A DNA stretch of 13,017 nt, taken from assembly GCA_965369635.1 (NCBI GenBank), contig CBDURC010000074.1:1-13017 (forward strand), read 5' to 3'. This DNA is from UBA3071 sp965369635 (lineage in GTDB: Bacteria > Chloroflexota > Anaerolineae > UBA3071). The notes under the pieces were generated by a model. It was not told the origin of the DNA and searched no databases. It saw nothing but the letters and a program-made list of their open reading frames with translations. A program made the translations under genes and the position numbers. Of the stretch, positions 7,149-13,017 are shown piece by piece; the stretch's first letter is position 1; the number at the start of each line of letters is the position of its first letter.

Positions 7149-7176
7149 TTGCCATCACGGAAAAACGTGGTATAAT
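7149..7176 (+). promoter_or_regulatory. Extended -10 sigma-70-type promoter for the uridine kinase gene
   Basis: TTGCCA (7149-7154) and a consensus TATAAT (7171-7176) are 16 bases apart, with TGG before the -10 box. The predicted start of transcription is 7182-7184, which coincides with the ATG at 7184. This decides that the long open frame running upstream to 6941 is not the coding start. Confidence 0.7.
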
Positions 7177-7183
7177 GTCCGGC

Positions 7184-8935
7184 ATGGACAAGGGGGGATC
7201 AGGCATCGTGGAAGCGCAACGTCTATCATCCGTCAAACTGTCCCAGCCGCGCCAGACAGCACAGGTCTGGTTGGCCGATGGCCGGGTCTACGAGGCGCCG
7301 GTGGGCACGCCGCTGGAGACGTTCATCCGCGCTGCGGAGCCGGATCCGCCTGTTCCCATTGTCGCCGCCATCGTGGACGGCCAACTGCGCGAACTAACCT
7401 ACCACGTCGAATCGGACGTGGAGGTCACGCCACTATCCACTGCCACCAGCGATGGCATGCGCATCTACCGCCGTTCTCTCTCGTTCCTGCTGATCGTGGC
7501 CGCCCATGAACTCTTCCCCAAGGCACGGGTGATCGTGGACCATTCCGTGCCCTTCGGCGGCTATCACTGCCGCCTGGAAGGACGAAAATCGCTGACCCAG
7601 GAGGAGCTGACCCAGCTTGAGGAACGCATGCGGGAAATCGTCGCTGAAGACGCTGCCATTCGCAAGGAACGCATCCCTCTGCACGAGGCCATCGCCCTCT
7701 TCCGTGAGCGAGGCGATGACGACAAGATTCGGCTGCTATCCTATCGAAAGAAAGGGTATTTGACGACCTACAAGCTCCGTGGGATCCGGGACTACTTCCA
7801 CGGTTACATGCTGCCTTCGACCGGCTACCTGCGCTGGTTTGATCTTCGTGACTATCCGCCCGGCTTCATCCTTCAGTACCCGCGCCAGAGCGAGCCGTTG
7901 CGCTTGCAGCCGTTCCGCGAGTATCCTAAGCTGGGCGCTGTTTTTCACGAGTACGGTGAATGGATGCGGGTCATCGGTGTGCCAGACGTGGGAGCTTTGA
8001 ACCAGACCATCGAAGACGGGCGCATTGGTGAGGTCGCCTTGGTGGCCGAGGCGCTGCACGAGCAGCGCATCGCCCGCATCGCCTACGACATCGCCCGATG
8101 GCGGGGAGAGAAGCGTCTGGTGCTCATCGCTGGCCCTTCGTCGTCCGGCAAGACCACCTTTACCAAACGACTGGCAGTACAACTTGTGGCTAACGGCGTG
8201 CATCCTGTGGCCTTGGGCTTGGATGATTACTTCGTGGACCGAGAGCACACGCCGCGGGACGAAAACGGTGACTACGACTTCGAGGCACTGAAGACGCTAG
8301 ACCTGGCGCTGTTCAACGAGCAACTGTTACAGCTAATGGATGGTCAGGAAGTCATTTTGCCACACTACAACTTCCGCTCGGGTAAGAGGGAGCAGGGGGA
8401 GACGCTCCGCCTGATGGCGGACCACGTGATCTTGATTGAAGGCATTCATGGCCTGAATCCCGCCCTGGTGCCCCAGGTGCCCACGGACCGCATCTATCGC
8501 ATTTACGTCTCGGCCGTGACGCAGCTCAACATTGATCGGCACAACAGGGTGCCCACCACCGACACCCGCCTGATACGCCGCATCGTGCGCGACGCGACGT
8601 TCCGAGGCTATTCGGCGCAGCAGACCATCGACCGCTGGGCCAGTGTGCGCCGCGGAGAGAAGCGGAACATCTTCCCCTATCAAGAACACGCCGACGTGAT
8701 GGTCAACACGGCGTTGGTGTACGAACTGGCTGTGCTCAAGCCTTTCGTCGAGCCCTTGCTGTTGCAGATCGAACGGGGCACGCCCGGATACGTCGAGGCG
8801 AAGCGGCTGCTCGCTTTCCTGAAATGGTTCCTCCCCTGCAAGCCAGACCTCGTTCCCGACAACTCCATCCTGCGGGAGTTCATCGGCGGGTCCATTCTGC
8901 AGGACTTTCGCCCCTGGCAATGGCATAACCAGTAG
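7184..8935 (+). CDS. TGS-domain uridine kinase / nucleoside kinase fusion protein
   Basis: This is a P-loop kinase of the uridine kinase/phosphoribulokinase family with a synthetase-like N-terminal half, and is probably cytosolic. It likely phosphorylates uridine or a related nucleoside with ATP or GTP. In the 583-residue version, residues about 24-85 resemble a TGS domain. Residues about 93-200 resemble the threonyl/alanyl-tRNA synthetase second additional domain, but the HxxxH motif of editing domains is replaced (RSLSFLL where the synthetases have HSTAHLL). The kinase domain follows, with Walker A GPSSSGKTT (G317, K323), the LDDYF region at 346-350, and LIEGIHGLN. This architecture is known in Thermotoga and Firmicutes proteins. 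The start is uncertain: ATG 7184 sits on the predicted transcription start and would be leaderless, whereas GTG 7208 has AAGGGGGG upstream and would give 575 residues. The exact substrate is not proven. Confidence 0.88.
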   Translation: MDKGGSGIVEAQRLSSVKLSQPRQTAQVWLADGRVYEAPVGTPLETFIRAAEPDPPVPIVAAIVDGQLRELTYHVESDVEVTPLSTATSDGMRIYRRSLSFLLIVAAHELFPKARVIVDHSVPFGGYHCRLEGRKSLTQEELTQLEERMREIVAEDAAIRKERIPLHEAIALFRERGDDDKIRLLSYRKKGYLTTYKLRGIRDYFHGYMLPSTGYLRWFDLRDYPPGFILQYPRQSEPLRLQPFREYPKLGAVFHEYGEWMRVIGVPDVGALNQTIEDGRIGEVALVAEALHEQRIARIAYDIARWRGEKRLVLIAGPSSSGKTTFTKRLAVQLVANGVHPVALGLDDYFVDREHTPRDENGDYDFEALKTLDLALFNEQLLQLMDGQEVILPHYNFRSGKREQGETLRLMADHVILIEGIHGLNPALVPQVPTDRIYRIYVSAVTQLNIDRHNRVPTTDTRLIRRIVRDATFRGYSAQQTIDRWASVRRGEKRNIFPYQEHADVMVNTALVYELAVLKPFVEPLLLQIERGTPGYVEAKRLLAFLKWFLPCKPDLVPDNSILREFIGGSILQDFRPWQWHNQ

Positions 8936-9057
8936 GCGACGGCAATGGAATCTGCAGCATCACATCAGTGAAATCCGTATCATCTGTGGCTGGTTGTGAA
9001 CGTAGCACCGGCCTCGCCTGCTTGTGCCCCGGCGAATGGCAAGGGCAAGATGGCAAA
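8936..9057. other. Spacer after the kinase gene, with a probable repeat remnant
   Basis: No gene is visible here. The stretch around 8966-9000 (aaatccgtatcatctgtggc) reads like the degraded intergenic repeat text that is frequent in Chloroflexota genomes; this is from memory, not from a search. No terminator for the plus-strand kinase gene was found apart from the hairpin further downstream, which has its U-run only in the opposite direction. Confidence 0.3.
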
Positions 9058-9088
9058 AGCCCTGCTTCCCTATTGGGGAGGCAGGGCT
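9054..9088 (-). terminator. Rho-independent terminator of the YvlD-like gene
   Basis: A 13-bp stem (9058-9070 with 9076-9088, one G-T pair) surrounds a five-base loop. On the minus strand the stem is followed by TTTT. It begins about 26 bases after the stop of the minus-strand membrane protein gene. On the plus strand no T-run follows, though the strong stem could slow polymerase arriving from the kinase gene. Confidence 0.8.
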
Positions 9089-9113
9089 CTCAACTGTGGG
9101 CACATAGGCAAAA

Positions 9114-9500
9114 CTACCGCCGCTTGCGGCGGCGCTTCTCATCCCTATCCTTCAAGAAGATGGACAGCACGATGCTGACCGCACTAACCACCAGCGCGCC
9201 GAGCACGGCATCGGGCCAGAAACCTCTGACCCAAAACGCGATGTTGAACTGCTCTGCGAGCCAGGAGGTGAGCAGTAGCATCAGGGCGTTGATGACGATG
9301 GTGAACAGTCCCAGAGTGAGGATCTGCAATGGGCAGGTGAGTAGCTTGAGGATGGGCCTGATCAGCGCATTGACCAAGCCGAAGATGAGGGCCACGATGA
9401 GCAGCGCGGGCCAGCCCTCGTAGCCGATGCCCGAAACCAGTTCTGCTGCGGCCCACAACGCCGCGGCGTTGATCAGCCAGCGAATGATGAGACGGGTCAT
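9114..9500 (-). CDS. Phage holin family 4_2 / YvlD-like membrane protein
   Basis: This is a small integral membrane protein of 128 residues with four hydrophobic segments at about residues 4-23, 31-50, 54-82 and 95-118. It ends in a strongly basic tail (KDRDEKRRRKRR), so the C-terminus is probably cytoplasmic. The pattern NALIRPILKLLTCPLQILTLGLF is characteristic of the PF04020 family (YvlD, 'phage holin 4 superfamily'). Despite the name, this family is mostly chromosomal and of unknown function; no lysin or other phage gene is nearby. The ATG at 9500 has an ideal AAGGAGG seven bases upstream; a TTG two codons earlier is open but overlaps that spacing. The gene is monocistronic, with a promoter at 9581-9609 and a terminator at 9054-9088. 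Confidence 0.9.
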   Translation of the reverse strand: MTRLIIRWLINAAALWAAAELVSGIGYEGWPALLIVALIFGLVNALIRPILKLLTCPLQILTLGLFTIVINALMLLLTSWLAEQFNIAFWVRGFWPDAVLGALVVSAVSIVLSIFLKDRDEKRRRKRR

Positions 9501-9580
9501 ACCCAAACCTCCTTGTTGATTTCAGTTGATCCCAGTGTGGAAACCCACGGCGAGCTTCCGAAGCCAAAATGAGCCATCTG

Positions 9581-9609
9581 ATTGTACACGCTCTGTCCCT
9601 GATGTGCAA
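9581..9609 (-). promoter_or_regulatory. Sigma-70-type promoter for the YvlD-like gene
   Basis: On the minus strand, TTGCAC (9609-9604) and TACAAT (9586-9581) are 17 bases apart. The predicted start near 9574 gives a leader of about 73 bases. Nothing else on that strand upstream of 9609 looks coding. Confidence 0.65.
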
Positions 9610-10006
9610 GTACAAGCATCACCATCTACTACGAAGAAAGAGGCAGAAAGTCGCGTCGTGGAGCGCAGCCGCTGATGTGAGCGCTCACTCTCAGGTGCAA
9701 CGAACTTCGGTTGTGGAATCGGAACTACTCAGGCTGCCACGGAATTGGATGTTTTAGGCTCTTAGCCCTCGTCCGCGAGGGCGTCTCTGGCGAGAGTGTC
9801 TCGTTTTGAGCAGCTATTTGCCGCACAAGCCGCCCCCGGGACGGCGGCTGGGAGCATAGGGTGAGTAGTAACGTGGAATCAAGCTATTCTGAAGCGCGAT
9901 TCGGTCAAGCAAACGGTCTAAGTATGGAGCGGATCAAGTGCGTTGCACTCTGTAGCTGAGCGATCACTTCTGGGGATGCCTTCTTCCCTTTTTGTCGAAC
10001 TTGTAG
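9610..10006. other. Long non-coding spacer with clustered hairpins
   Basis: No credible gene was found in either strand. The notable contents are the 9677-9688 palindrome and a run of small GC-rich hairpins. GCCCTCG/CGAGGGC sits at 9765-9782. CGAGA/TCTCG sits at 9791-9803, followed by TTTT on the plus strand. AGCCGCC/GGCGGCT sits at 9828-9849. AGTGC/GCACT sits at 9937-9949. These could be parts of a structured RNA or of a degraded repeat. I could not match the region to 6S, SRP, RNase P, tmRNA or a riboswitch class by eye. Confidence 0.35.
9677..9688. promoter_or_regulatory. Perfect palindrome identical to the symmetric lac operator core
   Basis: GTGAGCGCTCAC is a perfect 12-bp palindrome with the central CG typical of LacI/GalR-family operators, and it equals the core of the idealised symmetric lac operator. 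It lies 68 bp upstream of the YvlD-like gene's -35 box and about 350 bp upstream of the HAD phosphatase. No sugar gene or LacI-type regulator is in the window, so the match may be coincidental. Confidence 0.35.
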
Positions 10007-10012
10007 TACAAT
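10007..10012 (+). promoter_or_regulatory. Candidate -10 box for the HAD phosphatase-recN operon
   Basis: TACAAT lies about 26 bases before the ATG at 10038, with only a weak -35 candidate (TTCCCT, 9984-9989) at 17-base spacing. If used, transcription would begin near 10019 and the ATG at 10011 could not be the start codon. Confidence 0.35.
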
Positions 10013-10037
10013 GCTGGAAGAAAGGATAACTTACCCC

Positions 10038-10697
10038 ATGCGGCTCAAGCTGGCACTCTTCGATCTGGATGGCACGCTCAAGCAGGTACGTGACCCCTAC
10101 ATCTACCTGCACCGGCAATTGGGAACCTGGGAGCAGTCGCAGGAGTTCTTCCAACTGGGCATGGAAGGCAAGATCCCCTACGCCGAGTGGCTGCGGCGAG
10201 ATACCGAACTGTGGGCCGGCCAACCTGTGGAGCGTATCATCACCTTGTTTCGAGCCAATCCCTACGTGCCAGGCGCTCACGCGGTATTGCGCGCATTGAA
10301 GCAAGCAGGAGTGACCGTGGCGCTGATCAGCTCGGGGCTCACCCTGCACGCCGAGTTGGTGCGGGCCGAGTTCGGCCTGGATTACGCCTTCGCCAACGAG
10401 GCGATGGTGGCCGACGGGCGCCTGACGGGCGAAGCGGTGGAACGGGTGCCGGAGGGGGGGAAAGGGGCCATTGCCGATCAACTGATGGTCGAACTAGGGG
10501 TGAGCTCCGATACTCTGCTGGCCATCGGTGACAGCACCTCGGACATCGCCCTCTTCGAGCGAGCGGGGGTCAGCGTGGCCGTGAATCCTTCGTCCGATGA
10601 GGTGCGTGCGGCGGCCGACATCGTCCTGGAGGAACCAGATCTGCGGCCTCTGCTGCCGCGGCTGGTGGAATGGTGCCAGGAGTTGAGCGAGAGGTGA
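10038..10697 (+). CDS. HAD-superfamily phosphatase (SerB-like, IB subclass)
   Basis: This is a soluble Mg-dependent phosphohydrolase of 219 residues. Motif I is FDLDGT with nucleophile D9 and acid/base D11. The cap region follows to about residue 75. Motif II is ALISSG (S98/S99), the motif III lysine is near K142 in EGGKGAI, and motif IV is GDSTSD with D165 and D170. The arrangement resembles phosphoserine phosphatase and related SerB-like enzymes, but the usual GDGxND is GDSTSD here and the substrate cannot be assigned. The ATG at 10038 is preferred over the in-frame ATG at 10011: motif I then begins at the normal distance from the N-terminus, GAAAGGA lies about 11 bases upstream, and 10011 overlaps a candidate -10 box. 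The stop is three bases before recN, so the two are co-transcribed. Confidence 0.88.
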   Translation: MRLKLALFDLDGTLKQVRDPYIYLHRQLGTWEQSQEFFQLGMEGKIPYAEWLRRDTELWAGQPVERIITLFRANPYVPGAHAVLRALKQAGVTVALISSGLTLHAELVRAEFGLDYAFANEAMVADGRLTGEAVERVPEGGKGAIADQLMVELGVSSDTLLAIGDSTSDIALFERAGVSVAVNPSSDEVRAAADIVLEEPDLRPLLPRLVEWCQELSER

Positions 10698-10700
10698 CCC

Positions 10701-12461
10701 GTGCTTGCTGAGCTTCACATCCAGAACTTCGCCATCATAGAGGACTTGCATCTGGTCCTTGGCCCTGGCCTCAACGTGCTCACGGGCGAGACCGGCGCGG
10801 GCAAGTCTATTATCATCGAAAGCGTGAGCCTGCTGCTGGGCGAGCGGGCCGATCAAGAGGTAATCCGCGCTGACGCCAAGCGGGCGCAAGTCGAGGGTGT
10901 CTTCATCCCCGAGCCCCATGTGACAGAGGCCCTGGCTCCTCTGCTCACCGAGCATGGCTTAGAGGGCGACAACGATGTGCTGATTCTGGCCCGCGAGGTG
11001 CGCCGCGGCGGCCGCAGCGTCAGCCGCGTCAATGGGCGGGCGGTATCCTCGCAGTTGCTGCGAGAGATCAGCGAACGGCTGGTGGACATCCACGGTCAGG
11101 GGCGACATCTGTCGCTGCTGCGCGTGCGGGAGCACGTCAGTCTCCTCGACCGCTACGCCGGACTGGAAGGACTGCAGTCTGAATTCGGCGAGCAGGTGCG
11201 GACCCTGCGCCGTGTGCGACAGGAATTGGCGACGCTTCGCCAGGATGAGCGAGAACTGGCCCGCCGTGTGGACTTGCTCACGTTTCAGGTGAACGAGATC
11301 AATGCCGCTCAGCTTGGGGAGGCGGAGGAAGGCGAGCTGAAGGCCGAACGCAACCGCTTGGCCAACGCCGAGCAGTTGACGCTCCTGGCCGATGAGGTGT
11401 GTCGGGCGCTAGAAGAGGGAGGCACGGAGCGGCCGGCAGCCCTTGACCTGTTGGGACAGGCAGTCCAGCAGTTGGACAAACTGGAGCGCATTGATCCCAC
11501 CCTGCAACCGCTCCGTCAGGAGACGGAAGGCATCGCTGAGGCTTTGCAGGATCTGGCGCGATCATTGCGGACCTACCGCGAAGGAATCGAATACTCCCCG
11601 CGGAGGCTGGGTCAAGTGGAGGAACGGCTGGGGCTGATTTACAGCCTCAAGCGCAAGTATGGCGATTCCATTGGCGAGATCTTGGCTTTCGGTGCTGCGG
11701 CGCAGCACGAGCTGGACAGCATCATTCACGCCGAGGAGCGCATCGAGGAACTGGAAGCAGAAGAGGAACGGCTACTGCGCTCCTTCGGTGAGCTGGGCAC
11801 GGAGATCTCGTCGAGACGGCAGGAAGCGGCCGAGCGGCTGGCTGCGGCGGTGGAGACGGAACTGGCGGAACTGCGCATGGCCCGGGCGCGTTTCGGCGTG
11901 GCCATCACGCAGGTGGATGATCCGGCAGGCGCCTACGTGGACGGTCGCCGGCTGGCCTTCGACGCCACTGGGCTGGATCGTGTGGAGTTTCTGGTCTCTG
12001 CCAATCCCGGAGAGCCGCTGCGGCCTCTGGTCAAGGTCGCTTCAGGGGGCGAGACTTCTCGACTGATGTTGGCTCTCAAGGCCGTCCTCAGCCATGCGGA
12101 CGCCACGCCAACGCTGATCTTCGACGAGATTGATGCCGGCATCGGCGGTCGTGTGGGAGCCACAGTGGGCAAGAAGCTGTGGCGGCTGACCGCTCCGCCC
12201 ACGGATGCACCCTCTCCCTCACCCAGCCACCAAGTGCTCTGCGTGACCCACTTGCCGCAGCTTGCTGCCTACGGCGATACGCACATTGAGGTGAACAAGC
12301 GCATCGTAGGCAAGCGCACCATCACCACAGCAGAACTGATCGAGGGGAAGTCTCGCCTGCGAGAGCTGGCACAGATGCTGGGGGCCGAGACCAAAGCCGG
12401 TCGCCAGAGCGTGCAGGAAATGCTGGCCGAAGTGGCCGAAACGAAACAGTCAACGGAATAG
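10701..12461 (+). CDS. recN: DNA repair protein RecN
   Basis: RecN is an SMC-like ATPase that acts at DNA double-strand breaks, holding DNA ends and sister molecules together for recombination. The 586 residues are slightly longer than the usual 550-570. The N-terminal half-domain has Walker A GETGAGKS with K35. A long central helical region at about 160-390, rich in Glu, Arg and Leu, forms the coiled-coil arm. The C-terminal half has the signature ASGGETSRLMLALK (S448-E451), Walker B LIFDEIDAGIGGR (D475, E476) and the conserved H517 in CVTHLPQLAAYGD. A Pro/Ser-rich insert at about 498-509 between Walker B and that histidine explains part of the extra length. The GTG start has GAGAGG six bases upstream and is three bases after the HAD phosphatase stop, so translation is probably coupled. 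Confidence 0.96.
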   Translation: MLAELHIQNFAIIEDLHLVLGPGLNVLTGETGAGKSIIIESVSLLLGERADQEVIRADAKRAQVEGVFIPEPHVTEALAPLLTEHGLEGDNDVLILAREVRRGGRSVSRVNGRAVSSQLLREISERLVDIHGQGRHLSLLRVREHVSLLDRYAGLEGLQSEFGEQVRTLRRVRQELATLRQDERELARRVDLLTFQVNEINAAQLGEAEEGELKAERNRLANAEQLTLLADEVCRALEEGGTERPAALDLLGQAVQQLDKLERIDPTLQPLRQETEGIAEALQDLARSLRTYREGIEYSPRRLGQVEERLGLIYSLKRKYGDSIGEILAFGAAAQHELDSIIHAEERIEELEAEEERLLRSFGELGTEISSRRQEAAERLAAAVETELAELRMARARFGVAITQVDDPAGAYVDGRRLAFDATGLDRVEFLVSANPGEPLRPLVKVASGGETSRLMLALKAVLSHADATPTLIFDEIDAGIGGRVGATVGKKLWRLTAPPTDAPSPSPSHQVLCVTHLPQLAAYGDTHIEVNKRIVGKRTITTAELIEGKSRLRELAQMLGAETKAGRQSVQEMLAEVAETKQSTE

Positions 12462-12496
12462 CGGAAAGAGCGGAAGGGATAGGAAGGAGACAGTCT

Positions 12497-12999
12497 ATGC
12501 AGCCGCGTGGCAGGCGGCGATGGGATGCGATTCCTGACCGCAAGCTGTCGGAGTATGACGAGCTTACTCAGGCAATCATAGGAGCAGCGATCAGAGTGCA
12601 CAAGGCCTTGGGGCCAGGATTGCCAGAGCAGATCTCCAGAAGGCGTTGGCAGTGGGATTCGCTGGTGCCGGCTTGCAGTTCGAACGCGAGAAGCGCGTTG
12701 ACGTGCACTACAACGACGTACTGGTTGGCGAGTTCTACCTGGACTACCTGGTCGAAGATGCCGTTGTCGTGGAACTGAAGGCATTGGAGCAAGTGTCACA
12801 GGTGCATCTGCAGCAGGTAATCACCTACATCACTATTCTCGGTCGGGAGCTGGGTTTGCTGCTCAACTTCGGCAGTGGCATACTCCAACCCAAGCGTGTG
12901 ATCCCGCCCAAGGCGGTGCAGGCAAGCCAGCCGTATCAGCAACGCGTTCAAGCCTGGAAACCGGTGTGGACTCGGCAATCACGCTGGGTCAGGGAGTAA
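12497..12999 (+). pseudogene. GxxExxY family protein gene, interrupted by a frameshift
   Basis: The gene starts at ATG 12497 with AAGGAG seven bases upstream. Its first 46 codons read through TQAIIGAAIRVHKALGPGLPEQI. The family then expects a tyrosine, but the frame changes. From 12637 another frame continues with QKALAVGFAGAGLQF, FYLDYLVEDAVVVELKA, a helical stretch, and LGLLLNFGSG, ending at 12999. Adding one base between 12635 and 12636 (TC to TAC) restores GPGLPEQIYQKAL and one frame of about 167 residues. GxxExxY proteins are usually about 125-135 residues, so this one has extra ends. The D and ELK residues of the second half fit the PD-(D/E)xK nuclease fold proposed for the family; its role is unknown. 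It is either a recent pseudogene or a sequencing or assembly error. Confidence 0.8.
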
Positions 13000-13017
13000 C
13001 CATTCCGTTCCTTCCGC

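Noticed and set aside
6941..7183. Upstream extension of the uridine kinase open frame (to 664 residues)
   Set aside because: It overlaps the divergent rocD start and both promoters, and its residues have no resemblance to the kinase family; the real start is at 7184 or 7208.
9114..9500. Phage holin as evidence of a prophage
   Set aside because: The PF04020 family is mostly chromosomal despite its name, and no endolysin, structural or integrase gene is nearby.
9569..9757. 62-residue plus-strand open frame in the 9.6-kb spacer
   Set aside because: No ribosome binding site, overlaps the promoter of the YvlD-like gene, and shows no family resemblance.

Overview
The window looks like a piece of a high-GC bacterial chromosome, probably Chloroflexota (Anaerolineae or a relative). 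This is an inference from gene content: a DrrA-like exporter beside a DesK/NarL-type two-component system, a TGS-fused uridine kinase, a GxxExxY-family gene, and many short intergenic repeats. No rRNA or other phylogenetic marker is present to prove it. Shine-Dalgarno sequences and sigma-70-like promoters are easy to see. No tRNA, rRNA, CRISPR array, insertion sequence or phage block was found.

Left part (1-5532, all minus strand). Reading in the direction of transcription, a sensor histidine kinase (5532-4306) overlaps its NarL-type response regulator (4315-3656). A 375-bp spacer follows, then an ABC exporter operon: ATPase (3280-2270), permease (2264-1017) and a second paralogous permease (1002 to beyond the window edge). 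The order kinase, regulator, spacer, exporter suggests that the regulator controls the exporter. The spacer supports this: it carries a phased array of GGTCA (TGACC) half-sites just upstream of the ATPase gene. It also holds a separate 17-bp-arm hairpin element of intergenic-repeat type.

Middle part (5533-9500). A minus-strand ornithine aminotransferase gene (rocD) and a plus-strand TGS/uridine kinase gene diverge from a 190-bp spacer that contains one good promoter for each. The kinase gene converges on a minus-strand four-helix membrane protein gene of the YvlD/phage-holin-4_2 family. That gene has its own promoter and an intrinsic terminator.

Right part (9501-13017, plus strand). A spacer of about 540 bp holds a palindrome identical to the core of the symmetric lac operator and a cluster of hairpins. 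It is followed by a HAD phosphatase gene that is three bases from recN, and then a GxxExxY-family gene. The GxxExxY gene carries an apparent one-base deletion exactly at the tyrosine codon of its signature motif, so it is either a pseudogene or a sequencing error.

The window is mostly ordinary housekeeping and transport. The parts most worth a second look are the operator array at 3376-3472, the broken GxxExxY gene, the kinase start (possibly leaderless) and the non-coding block 9600-10010. No complete new defence or mobile system was seen.
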